A stretch of DNA of 40,453 bases from an uncultured Bacteroidales bacterium. Lineage in GTDB: Bacteria > Bacteroidota > Bacteroidia > Bacteroidales > Muribaculaceae. A model generated the notes under the pieces. It was not told the DNA's origin, ran no database searches, and saw only the letters and a program-made list of their open reading frames with translations. Position 1 is the stretch's first letter. Every line of letters begins with the position of its first letter. Both the position numbers and the translations under genes were made by a program. Positions 32,178-39,469 of the stretch are shown one piece after another. The stretch is taken from positions 1 to 40,453 of the forward strand of contig URIC01000014.1 of NCBI GenBank assembly GCA_900547755.1, given 5' to 3'.

Positions 32178-33026
32178 ATGCCGGGTAATATCAACGACAA
32201 CGCCTGCCGGCCGATTGGAGTTTTCGACTCCGGATACGGAGGTCTGACTATCCTCAAGGGATTGCGTCAGGCCCTCCCGGAGTGTGATTACCTCTATCTG
32301 GGCGACAACGCGCGTGCCCCCTACGGCACCCGCTCCTTCGACCTGGTGTACGAGTACACTCTCCAGGCTGTGAAATATCTCTTTTCCCAAGGCGCGCCGA
32401 TAATTGTCCTGGCCTGCAACACCGCTTCAGCCAAGGCGTTGCGCTCCATTCAGCAGAATTACCTGCCCCGGTGTCCCCGGCCCGGACACAGAGTACTCGG
32501 AGTAATCCGTCCTACCGTAGAGGCGCTGCCCGGCGTGAGCCGGTCCGGACACATAGGTATTCTCGCCACTCCGGGCACTATAGCCTCCCACAGCTACCGC
32601 ATGGAGATAGCCAAGATAGCCCCGCAGCTTCAGGTCACCGAGATGGCCGCCCCGATGTGGGTCCCTCTTGTGGAAAACCGAGAGAGCGACTCCGACGGCG
32701 CAGACTACTTCGTGCGCAAATATCTTGACTCTCTGTTCCGCGCCGACCCTCTGATAGACACTGTCGTACTCGGCTGCACGCACTACCCCCTGCTCACAGG
32801 CAAAATCAGACGATACCTGCCCGAAGGCGTCTCCCTGCTGAGTCAGGGCGAACTTACCGGCAAAAGCCTGGCGGACTACATGAAACGGCACCCGGACATG
32901 TACGCACGCATCTCCAAAGGGGGCGGATGCCGCTTCCTGACAACCGAAAACACCGCCAAGTTCAACGAACTCGCATCCCTCTTCACCGGATATGACATAG
33001 ACTCAAGACACATAGAGCTCTCATAA
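32178..33026 (+). CDS. murI: Glutamate racemase
   Basis: Converts L- to D-glutamate for peptidoglycan. It has the family motif IGVFDSGYGGL (13-23), the two catalytic cysteines in VLACNTASA (C80) and VLGCTHYPLL (C200), and LGDNARAPYG (41-50) for substrate binding. At 282 residues it has normal length. The ATG is preceded by the terminator at 32100-32139, so it probably has its own signal. Bacteroidetes often carry it next to the bamA-ompH group. A DUF4465 lipoprotein follows after 34 bases. Confidence 0.96.
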   Translation: MPGNINDNACRPIGVFDSGYGGLTILKGLRQALPECDYLYLGDNARAPYGTRSFDLVYEYTLQAVKYLFSQGAPIIVLACNTASAKALRSIQQNYLPRCPRPGHRVLGVIRPTVEALPGVSRSGHIGILATPGTIASHSYRMEIAKIAPQLQVTEMAAPMWVPLVENRESDSDGADYFVRKYLDSLFRADPLIDTVVLGCTHYPLLTGKIRRYLPEGVSLLSQGELTGKSLADYMKRHPDMYARISKGGGCRFLTTENTAKFNELASLFTGYDIDSRHIELS

Positions 33027-33060
33027 CCCATAATCATTAACTTCCAAACATCTGAATAAA

Positions 33061-33825
33061 ATGAAAAAACATCTTATCTATCTCCTCCTTGCCCTCCCCC
33101 TTACCTTCACCTCCTGCTCGGACGACGATGACCCTGTAGACGTGACCCTGCGTCCCAATCAGGCTGCACTCGTCTATGACTCCGAAGGCGTCTGGGAAGG
33201 ATTGGCCACAAACAACACGTTCTCCATCCAAGACATGGTCTTCAGCCACGAAGGAGAAATCAGTGCATGGGGCTTGGTATGGAACGGTTTCACACCCGCA
33301 CGTGTCAGCACTACCGAAATCCAGGAAAACTGGCTTGACCACCAGTTCCAGATTCTCACCGGCGGCGGTATGAGCGGCGTAGGCACCCCCTATATCGTGG
33401 CTTTCTGGAACACCCAGGAGAACGAGTCCACGCCTGCCGAGGAACGCTCATGCCGCATAATCTATCAGCAGAACCCCGCCGAGAGTCCCCGTATGTTCCG
33501 TCCCCTCAGCGTCTACGTGCAGAACACCGCCTACACCTACTACACAATGGTCAGCGGCAATAACTTCAGCGCCCCCCTACCCGCCGACGGATACCTGCGT
33601 CTCACAGCCCATGGCGTACACGCCGACGACTCCGAGGCCACTGCCTCCATCTACCTGGCACAGGATGGCGAATACCTGACTTCCTGGACCCTCATGGACC
33701 TCTCGGGCCTGGGCGACATCAAGGAACTTTACTTCACCATGGACGGCTCCGACTCCGGACAGTGGGGTCTCAACACCCCCTCATACTTCGCGCTGGACTG
33801 CCTGAGCGTCCGCTTTAAACTCTGA
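33061..33825 (+). CDS. DUF4465 lipoprotein
   Basis: Signal peptide with lipobox (FTSC, about residue 19) and a following SDDDD stretch, typical of Bacteroidetes surface-exported lipoproteins. The mature part matches DUF4465: a hydrophobic strand set with W-x-G/N-F (AWGLVWNGFTPARVST), a central GGGMSGVGTPYIVAFW, and the end NTPSYFALDCLSVRF. The domain is a jelly-roll-like fold with no known activity. The TPR protein starts 6 bases downstream. Surface location is inferred from the signal. Confidence 0.85.
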   Translation: MKKHLIYLLLALPLTFTSCSDDDDPVDVTLRPNQAALVYDSEGVWEGLATNNTFSIQDMVFSHEGEISAWGLVWNGFTPARVSTTEIQENWLDHQFQILTGGGMSGVGTPYIVAFWNTQENESTPAEERSCRIIYQQNPAESPRMFRPLSVYVQNTAYTYYTMVSGNNFSAPLPADGYLRLTAHGVHADDSEATASIYLAQDGEYLTSWTLMDLSGLGDIKELYFTMDGSDSGQWGLNTPSYFALDCLSVRFKL

Positions 33826-33831
33826 ACCCCG

Positions 33832-34110
33832 ATGAAGACGATAGAAGAAATCAAGCAAGAATACAACGACCCGAACTTCGACGTACAGCGCTCCATAGAC
33901 GAGTATTCGGCCCTGATTGCCGCGAATCCGGACATGGACGAGGCTTACGTGGAACGCGGACTCCTTTATTGGAAGCTCGGAAAACGCGCCGAAGCCATAA
34001 ACGACTATAACGAGGCTATCGGCATCAACCCGGCCTCCCGTGCCGTTCAGGTCAAAGAAGCCACTTACTCCATTCTCGACTTCTACAACAAAGACCTATA
34101 CAATCCCTGA
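33832..34110 (+). CDS. Small TPR protein (92 aa)
   Basis: No signal peptide. Residues about 20-65 form one and a half tetratricopeptide repeats (YSALIAANPDMDEAYVERGLLYWKLGKRAEAINDYNEAIGINP), with the A/G-x3-Y-x3-G positions of TPR; the N-terminal residues are acidic and helical. At 92 residues it is too short for a full superhelix, so it probably pairs with another protein. It starts 6 bases after the DUF4465 gene, so the two are co-transcribed. The function is unknown; it may be a cytoplasmic partner. Confidence 0.78.
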   Translation: MKTIEEIKQEYNDPNFDVQRSIDEYSALIAANPDMDEAYVERGLLYWKLGKRAEAINDYNEAIGINPASRAVQVKEATYSILDFYNKDLYNP

Positions 34111-34138
34111 CCCTCCCGCTCCGGGCCATCGCCGCCAG

Positions 34139-34173
34139 ACACTTTCCTCCCCCTTGCGGCATGGGGAGAGTGT
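34139..34173 (+). terminator. Weak hairpin after the TPR gene
   Basis: ACACT...CTCCCC pairs with GGGGAG...AGTGT with bulges and a nine-base loop, followed by TTTG. It may stop transcription of the murI-DUF4465-TPR group. It ends at the -33 element of the pyrE promoter. Confidence 0.35.
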
Positions 34174-34204
34174 TTGCCCATGTCCCGGATTTTTGTTAAA
34201 TTTG
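34173..34204 (+). promoter_or_regulatory. Promoter of the pyrE group
   Basis: TTTG (34173-34176), 20 bases, TAAATTTG (34197-34204), 49 bases before the pyrE ATG. A full match to the Bacteroidetes consensus. Confidence 0.7.
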
Positions 34205-34252
34205 CAGTCTCGCATAGAGCGACACTTATACGTCTAATCCATTTTTACAATT

Positions 34253-34906
34253 ATGAAACAGACTGACCGCCTTTTGGCTGAAAAACTCCTCCAGATCAGC
34301 GCAATAAATCTTCAGCCCTCCAACCCGTTCACCTGGGCTTCCGGCTGGAACTCTCCGATATATACAGACAACCGCAAAACCCTCTCATACCCGGACATCC
34401 GCTCCTTCATAAAGGTTGAGATTTGCCGCATCATACTTGAGAACTTCCCCGACACCCAGTATATTGCAGGCGTAGCCACCGGTGCCATTGCCATAGGAGC
34501 CCTTGTGGCCGATACACTCAACCTCCCCTATGTCTATGTACGCTCGTCGCCCAAAGACCACGGACTGGAAAACCTGATTGAGGGCAATCTCCCCCCCGGC
34601 AAGAAAGTAGTGGTCATCGAAGACCTTATCTCCACCGGCGGCTCATCCCTCAAAGCCGTCGAGGCCATACGCAACGCCGGCTGCGAGGTAGTGGGTATGT
34701 GCGCCCTTTTCTCATACGAGTTCCCCCTCTCCGTCAAGAGATTCCGCGACGCAAACGTACAGCTCATCACACTCTCCAACTACTCGGCCATGCTTGATGT
34801 GGCACTGGAGACAAACTATATCCGTCCCGAAGATGTGCTTACCCTCAAGGAGTGGCGCAAGGACCCGGCCAACTGGACACCCGGCAACATTAACATCGAG
34901 GCTTGA
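34253..34906 (+). CDS. pyrE: Orotate phosphoribosyltransferase
   Basis: Links orotate to PRPP, giving OMP in pyrimidine synthesis. PRPP motif VVVIEDLISTGGSS at residues 119-132; the orotate/PRPP loop VRSSPKDHGLENLIEG at about 96-111; GVATGAIA at 73-80. At 217 residues it has normal length. It is the first gene of a tight plus-strand unit; the stop codon is followed after two bases by the next ATG. Confidence 0.96.
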   Translation: MKQTDRLLAEKLLQISAINLQPSNPFTWASGWNSPIYTDNRKTLSYPDIRSFIKVEICRIILENFPDTQYIAGVATGAIAIGALVADTLNLPYVYVRSSPKDHGLENLIEGNLPPGKKVVVIEDLISTGGSSLKAVEAIRNAGCEVVGMCALFSYEFPLSVKRFRDANVQLITLSNYSAMLDVALETNYIRPEDVLTLKEWRKDPANWTPGNINIEA

Positions 34907-34908
34907 AA

Positions 34909-35343
34909 ATGACAGAATTTAAAAGCGAACAGGTCTCTCTGGCCGCTCCCATAGAAAAAGTCTACGGCCGATTCTCAAACCTGGAGAATCTCAAGACATT
35001 GATAGACAACGCTCCCGCTGACCGTATTCCCGCCGACAAGCTGGAACAGCTCAAGCAAATGGAAGTCACTCCGGACTCCATAACCCTGTCCGGAGGTCCC
35101 ACAGGGGCAATAACCATGCGTGTGTGCGAGCGTCGCGAACCCGAGCTTGTGGCCCTTCGTCCGGAAGGCCTGCCCCTGCAGATGCAGCTCGAACTGCGAT
35201 TCACCCCGCTCAGCCCAGATTCCACAGGCGCTGTGGCGGCAATCACCGCCGACCTCCCGGCCATGATGCGGCCAATGGTGAAAGGTCCCCTGCAGAAGGT
35301 AGTGGACCAATTCGCCGAAATGATGGCTTCCATACCTTTCTGA
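34909..35343 (+). CDS. SRPBCC (START-like) family protein
   Basis: 144 residues (from the ATG, not the TTG at 34903 that overlaps pyrE). The N-terminus FKSEQVSLAAPIEKVYGRFSNLENL is the strand-helix opening of the SRPBCC/START-like fold, and the strand pairs LQLELRFTPLSPDS and AVAAITADLP plus the C-terminal helix (MVKGPLQKVVDQFAEMMASIPF) complete it. The fold makes a deep hydrophobic pocket for lipids or small ligands. The ligand is unknown. It is translationally close to pyrE, but no link to pyrimidine synthesis is known. Confidence 0.8.
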   Translation: MTEFKSEQVSLAAPIEKVYGRFSNLENLKTLIDNAPADRIPADKLEQLKQMEVTPDSITLSGGPTGAITMRVCERREPELVALRPEGLPLQMQLELRFTPLSPDSTGAVAAITADLPAMMRPMVKGPLQKVVDQFAEMMASIPF

Positions 35344-35358
35344 CACATCTCTCGCCGT

Positions 35359-35883
35359 ATGCACATACCCCTGCGACACATAACGGTCCCCCTGGCAGCG
35401 CTCGCGCTGCTGACCCACCTGAGCGGCTGTGACTCCACCGACAACGACCGAATCCCGGCCTACCCGGTGCAAATCATGCTCAATAACCCGGGCCTCTGGA
35501 ACACATACGGGGTAGCCGCATACGGCGAGAGCCGAAACTTCATACGTCAGACACACACTCCCTCGAATTTCCCTTTCCTGGAATCCACCTACACCGGCTT
35601 CGGAGGCATCCTCCTGATTATGGGCATGAACCCATTCGACGCCGGGGACGTTATTCCTTTGGCATACGATTTGGCATGCCCCGTAGAATGTAAGGAGTAC
35701 ATACGTGTGTATGTAGACCCGGAAACACTTGACGCCGTATGCCCCGAATGTGGCTCGCACTACGACGTCACCCTGGGCGGAGGCTCACCCACAGCCGGCC
35801 CGGCGCTGACCGGCAGCGTGAAATACGCCCTGCAGCGTTACAACGCATATCCCTCCGGCGGCGGCTACGTCATAGCCCGCTGA
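35359..35883 (+). CDS. Rieske-like lipoprotein with cysteine-only metal ligands
   Basis: 174 residues. The N-terminus (about 1-25) ends in the lipobox LSGC, before DSTDNDR. The middle has CPVEC (about 108-112), and about 20 residues later CPECGSHYDVTLGG, followed by AGPALTGSVKYALQRYNA, which is the order and spacing of a Rieske domain (C-x-H...C-x-x-H with GS-F-D, then GPA..L..Y.V). Here both histidines are replaced: the first site reads C-x3-C and the second C-x2-C. It may bind zinc or iron in a rubredoxin-like way. Bacteroidetes have many such lipoproteins with unknown function. It lies 15 bases after the SRPBCC gene. Confidence 0.65.
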   Translation: MHIPLRHITVPLAALALLTHLSGCDSTDNDRIPAYPVQIMLNNPGLWNTYGVAAYGESRNFIRQTHTPSNFPFLESTYTGFGGILLIMGMNPFDAGDVIPLAYDLACPVECKEYIRVYVDPETLDAVCPECGSHYDVTLGGGSPTAGPALTGSVKYALQRYNAYPSGGGYVIAR

Positions 35884-35929
35884 CCATACTCCCGGGAGAG
35901 ACATCGCACCCTCCCCCTATTTCTCGATT

Positions 35930-36574
35930 ATGGAGAACCTTATATACACAATACTCAAAGCCTTCGTCATAGGCATAGTCATCTCGGCTCCGATGGGCCC
36001 GGTGGGCGTATTGTGTATCCAGCGTACTCTTGACAAAGGGCGCAGCGCGGGACTGTTCACAGGCATCGGAGCTTCAATCTCCGACCTCATGTATTGCATA
36101 ATCACCGCCTTCGGACTCTCCTTTATCGAAGAATTTCTCACCCGCAACCAGAACATCCTGCAGCTGATAGGCTCGTTGGTACTCGTGGCATTCGGCGTAT
36201 ACATATTCCGCAAAAATCCGGCCACAAACCTACACTGCACCCCCCAGGAACAATCCTCGCCCAAGAAAGACATTCTCACCGGCTTTGCATTCACCGTCTC
36301 CAACCCGCTCATCATCTTCCTCATAATAGGCCTTTTCGCCCGCTTCAATTTTCTGGGCAAAGACATAATGTACTACCACCACATCGCGGGATTCATATTC
36401 ATAATCGCAGGAGCCCTCTTCTGGTGGTGGTCCATAACATGGATAGTCAACAAGATACGCGCACACTTCAACTTGCGCTCAATGTGGCTCATAAACCGCA
36501 TCACAGGCACCATCATTTTCATATTCAGCGCCGTAGGCATAATCACCGCCCTGACGGCCATGTTCTCCAGATGA
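35930..36574 (+). CDS. LysE-family exporter
   Basis: Inner-membrane protein of 214 residues with about six helices (about 5-28, 35-65, 70-88, 112-132, 145-168 and 190-212). The opening ISAPMGPVGVLCIQRTLDKGRSAGLFTGIGASISDL is the LysE/RhtB family signature (G-P...R-x4-G-x3-G-x-G). Members export amino acids or related small molecules using the proton gradient. The substrate cannot be read from the sequence. Its stop overlaps the next ATG (ATGA), so the following secreted protein is translationally coupled. Confidence 0.87.
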   Translation: MENLIYTILKAFVIGIVISAPMGPVGVLCIQRTLDKGRSAGLFTGIGASISDLMYCIITAFGLSFIEEFLTRNQNILQLIGSLVLVAFGVYIFRKNPATNLHCTPQEQSSPKKDILTGFAFTVSNPLIIFLIIGLFARFNFLGKDIMYYHHIAGFIFIIAGALFWWWSITWIVNKIRAHFNLRSMWLINRITGTIIFIFSAVGIITALTAMFSR

Positions 36575-37578
36575 CCAGCACGACCCGCTCACTCCTCCTG
36601 TCGCTCACGCTTCTATGGGCCATACCCATACATGCCGAATACCGTTATATGGGCGGCACCCACACCTTCTCCCCGCTCGCCGACACCACCCGGCTCACGC
36701 TACGCCCCGGACATCCACGCCTTATACCCATAAGCAAATCCGCCCAAGGAGAAATACAGCTCACAGCCCTGTTCAGCCCGACGCCGTCAACCGACGCATC
36801 CGCAGGATTCGTTCTGACGGCAGACACCGACACGCTGCTCCTCTCGCTAAGCGAAATCCCTGCCACAGACTATATATACGAGCAAGACCGCCTGCTCCTT
36901 ACCCTGACTACCCCGCGAACAACCGCCGAGACAATTCTCGCCGCCACCCCCGACCTTTACCGCACAGGCAAGGATGCTGTCTTCACCCTGAGCATAGCAC
37001 CATCCGCCGACAACGCACATAGCAACGCCACGCTCTTCGGAGGCCGGACAGCACCACGACCGCTCTGGACCACCGACTCCCTGCCCATACCGTACGCAGC
37101 CATAAACGCAATCGGTTTCAGTGCCGACGGAAAACCCACAGACGTAAAACGCGCCATAGTCAGCACACCCGACACCACGCCAACCGACACACGCCTCACA
37201 CCCCGGCAAATCGAACAAATCCTCGGCACAGCCAAAGACCCATACGCCGGCTACTGGGTGACCCTGGACTACTCCATAGACGACGCCATACTGCGTCCCG
37301 GCGGAGACTACCTCCTCGCCCTGCTGCCAGCCACAGACGGAGGCTACGACATACACTACCTGCAAGGAGCCATACGCAACCCCGGAGCCTGGCAACCCGG
37401 AGACCTCAAAGGACACATCACGCCAACCCGTCTGCCCGGCCTGTACCGAGCCCGATGGACCGATGCCGAAGGACAAGACCTCGACCCGTCAGCCACCCTG
37501 CAATTCACAGCCCCCGACCTGCTGCAACTGACATTCCCCACCCTACACGCCACCCTACGCCTACACCGCCTGCCCTGA
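36571..37578 (+). CDS. Secreted protein of unknown function (335 aa)
   Basis: The ATG overlaps the LysE stop in ATGA, although the frame is open much further upstream as a shadow of that gene. Signal peptide 1-22 (IPIHA, before EYRY). The mature part is rich in Thr, Pro and short beta strands; it has two halves with repeated patterns of the form P(T/S)D-x-LxLxLxP, and no catalytic motif I recognise. There is no lipobox and no sorting-type tail; it ends LRLHRLP. It may be a periplasmic or outer-membrane beta-rich protein. Base use is biased strongly to A and C on this strand. tRNA-Leu follows after about 100 bases. Confidence 0.72.
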   Translation: MTSTTRSLLLSLTLLWAIPIHAEYRYMGGTHTFSPLADTTRLTLRPGHPRLIPISKSAQGEIQLTALFSPTPSTDASAGFVLTADTDTLLLSLSEIPATDYIYEQDRLLLTLTTPRTTAETILAATPDLYRTGKDAVFTLSIAPSADNAHSNATLFGGRTAPRPLWTTDSLPIPYAAINAIGFSADGKPTDVKRAIVSTPDTTPTDTRLTPRQIEQILGTAKDPYAGYWVTLDYSIDDAILRPGGDYLLALLPATDGGYDIHYLQGAIRNPGAWQPGDLKGHITPTRLPGLYRARWTDAEGQDLDPSATLQFTAPDLLQLTFPTLHATLRLHRLP

Positions 37579-37636
37579 CACCGACAGTCCCAAAGACCGG
37601 AACAGAAACGAAAAAAGGGCCAAAAGCAAAACCCGA

Positions 37637-37668
37637 TTTTGTCAAATCAAAAAAAAAAGCTAACTTTG
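37637..37668 (+). promoter_or_regulatory. Promoter of tRNA-Leu
   Basis: TTTTG (37637-37641), 19 bases, TAACTTTG (37661-37668), nine bases before the tRNA. A full consensus match. Confidence 0.72.
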
Positions 37669-37677
37669 CACCTACAA

Positions 37678-37759
37678 GCCCTGATGGCGGAATCGGTAGA
37701 CGCGCTGGTCTCAAACACCAGTGGAGCAATCCGTGCCGGTTCGACCCCGGCTCAGGGTA
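37678..37759 (+). tRNA. tRNA-Leu (anticodon CAA)
   Basis: An 82-nt class II tRNA. Acceptor GCCCTGA pairs with TCAGGGT (the first pair G-U), discriminator A, D-loop with GGTAGA, anticodon stem CTGGT/ACCAG with loop CTCAAAC (anticodon CAA, reads UUG), a variable arm of about 11 bases, and T-arm GCCGG-TTCGACC-CCGGC. CCA is not encoded. Confidence 0.93.
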
Positions 37760-37761
37760 CC

Positions 37762-37802
37762 GGTCTGAGGATTCTCGTTGCGAGAATCCTCAGACCTTTT
37801 TC
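37762..37802 (+). terminator. Rho-independent terminator of tRNA-Leu
   Basis: A perfect 16-bp stem (37762-37777 with 37781-37796, loop TTG), followed by TTTTTCT. It lies at the border to the convergent gene ending at 37852. Confidence 0.88.
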
Positions 37803-37851
37803 TATCGCTCTCGACTCACTGACCTGTCGTTTCCGATAAATCACCTTATCC

Positions 37852-38649
37852 TCAATAAGATACAGGCCAGCAATAATCAACTTTTCCGTCGGCCCAGACG
37901 ATGTCTCGAATTCTTTCAAGATAATCCCATGACGGTTGCGAGAGGCAATGTGTGTGAACGAGAATACGCATACCGTTGTCATGGTTGGCCCAAATCATTC
38001 GTTCCCCGGCATCTTCGTCAAACTCCTTGACAACCTGACTTGCAGGAAAGCCAAGAACCTGTTCACACCATTCGAGCGGAACGTATTTACCTACATCAGT
38101 TCCAATTGCTAAAATTACGATAGGGAATTTCCTGAAAAATGGCTGTGAGAACAATTCACGGCTTCTTTCTTTAACCGACGCATCCTTGGCGGCTCTGTCA
38201 GTTGCGGCTAAATTCTTAAAAGCAGCTGAACTTATATCCGTATGGAAGCAAAAGTCGTGGAAATCAAGAGGACGTAACGAATATGGACGGTCGTAAACAC
38301 GGCCTAAAATCAGGTCAACCAATTTTTGATACCATACCCAAGTGGCGGCTGTACCATCGTTATATATCCCGCCCTTACAAATTCGGGCCGACAAGCATTT
38401 TTGGTTTGGAAAAGGCCGGCGAGGATTACAACGTCCTTCGACAGGTTTGCCTTCAATTAAATTTCTCCAGTTTACACGATTCAGTTCCTCATCCTGATGA
38501 AAATTCTCTTTACCCGATTCCGTATTCAAATCGTGAGCCGGTTCCCTGCCGATTATGAGAATACGGGCATTGGGATTACCCATACCGATGTAATTCTGAT
38601 GATTCTCAGTCGAATAGATAAGGTCTGTAAATTCTTTAGGTACGTTCAT
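37852..38649 (-). CDS. Uracil-DNA-glycosylase-superfamily-like protein (265 aa)
   Basis: No signal peptide. Residues about 20-38 read YIGMGNPNARILIIGREPAH, like motif 1 of the uracil-DNA-glycosylase fold (G.GNP.A.I..IGE.PG...), and residues 228-245 have HTHCLSQPSWDYLERI, at the place of the C-terminal His-containing motif. Between them is PIVILAIGTDVGKYV, a core strand. So it is probably a member of the UDG superfamily, but whether it acts on uracil is unknown. The base composition (more A/T than its neighbours) and the place directly after a tRNA suggest possible transfer. A -7 box (TAACTTTG, 38674-38681) precedes it. Confidence 0.6.
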   Translation of the reverse strand: MNVPKEFTDLIYSTENHQNYIGMGNPNARILIIGREPAHDLNTESGKENFHQDEELNRVNWRNLIEGKPVEGRCNPRRPFPNQKCLSARICKGGIYNDGTAATWVWYQKLVDLILGRVYDRPYSLRPLDFHDFCFHTDISSAAFKNLAATDRAAKDASVKERSRELFSQPFFRKFPIVILAIGTDVGKYVPLEWCEQVLGFPASQVVKEFDEDAGERMIWANHDNGMRILVHTHCLSQPSWDYLERIRDIVWADGKVDYCWPVSY

Positions 38650-38673
38650 AAGCGTTGATATTTAATTACACCG

Positions 38674-38681
38674 CAAAGTTA
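38674..38681 (-). promoter_or_regulatory. -7 box of the UDG-like gene
   Basis: Minus strand TAACTTTG, 24 bases before the ATG; TTTG occurs 16 bases upstream (38698-38701), closer than the usual 19-21. Confidence 0.45.
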
Positions 38682-38782
38682 CATCAATTATTCTCCACAA
38701 ATCGGGATTCCTGTACAAAAATCAATATGGTGGCGAGTTTACATTTGCTGATAATTTGGAAATATCAGTTATATGAAGGCGG

Positions 38783-38818
38783 TAAATTTGTCGGAAACGA
38801 TTATTATAGCTAAATTTG
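38783..38818 (+). promoter_or_regulatory. Promoter of the small lipoprotein gene
   Basis: TTTG (38787-38790), 20 bases, TAAATTTG (38811-38818). The first part is itself a TAAATTTG (38783-38790), so two -7-type boxes lie 28 bases apart. It gives a leader of about 130 bases before the ATG at 38955. The 305-base gap 38650-38954 holds this and the divergent promoter; nothing else is visible. Confidence 0.65.
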
Positions 38819-38954
38819 CGGGGCAATAACGGGAAGGCATATTGTGAGCCGCTTGCTTTTGCAGGTAGCGCTCCGGACGGATTCGCACCTCCCGAAAAAC
38901 ATACTTAACAATCTTATGACCTGTAACGAATCCGACAGGCCGACACTTGCTATC

Positions 38955-39386
38955 ATGAAAAAATTAGCACTCTCGATGATTGCCGCTCTGGCTATCTTCT
39001 CTATCTCTTGCTCTAAATCCGACAAAAACAGCGACTCCGAAAGCATAGCCGCCAAGACCGAGGCTCCCGCCGCGACCGACAACAAGGCCCAGTGTATCGC
39101 GATAATGAATGAAGCGCAGGCCGCCATCGAAGCCAATCCCGCTGAGCTGGATAAGATTATGCAGGAGGCATCCCAAAAGATACAGGCCCTGAATGTTTCC
39201 CCGGAGGAACAGCAGACTCTCGGCGCTGACCCGGAGTTCATGGCCGCAGCAAACGCTCTGCAGATGGCTATAAACAAAGCATCCCAGGTTGCCGCTCCCG
39301 CTGACGGGACCGTCGCCGAAGAAAGCGTGTCTGAAGAGGTTGTAGAGGACGCTCCCGCCGCAGCTGCGACTCCCGTTCAGAAATAA
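38955..39386 (+). CDS. Small lipoprotein of unknown function (143 aa)
   Basis: The ATG at 38955 gives MKKLALSMIAALAIFSISC, a lipoprotein signal with Cys at about 19, although the -3 position is Ser, so the lipobox is imperfect. The mature part is acidic and helical: DKNSDSESIAAKTEAPA linker, then helical segments IAIMNEAQAAIEANPAELDKIMQEASQKIQAL and PEEQQTLGADPEFMAAANALQMAINKASQ, and an Ala/Glu/Val-rich end. An upstream in-frame start exists, but it would add 37 residues before the signal. A terminator follows at 39411-39440. Function unknown. Confidence 0.75.
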   Translation: MKKLALSMIAALAIFSISCSKSDKNSDSESIAAKTEAPAATDNKAQCIAIMNEAQAAIEANPAELDKIMQEASQKIQALNVSPEEQQTLGADPEFMAAANALQMAINKASQVAAPADGTVAEESVSEEVVEDAPAAAATPVQK

Positions 39387-39410
39387 ACGATAACTCGAAA
39401 CGACTAAAAC

Positions 39411-39446
39411 GGTACTGAGCCAATTTGCAAGCTCAGTACCATTTAT
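39411..39446. terminator. Bidirectional terminator between convergent genes
   Basis: GGTACTGAGC (39411-39420) pairs exactly with GCTCAGTACC (39431-39440). The plus strand continues ATTTATATTT and the minus strand GTTTTAG, so it can serve both the lipoprotein (plus) and the acetyltransferase (minus). Confidence 0.65.
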
Positions 39447-39469
39447 ATTTATATTTATATATGTAGCTG

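Noticed and set aside
37678..37852. Attachment site at tRNA-Leu
   Set aside because: I saw no second copy of the tRNA 3' end and no integrase in the window, so an attL/attR pair is not supported.
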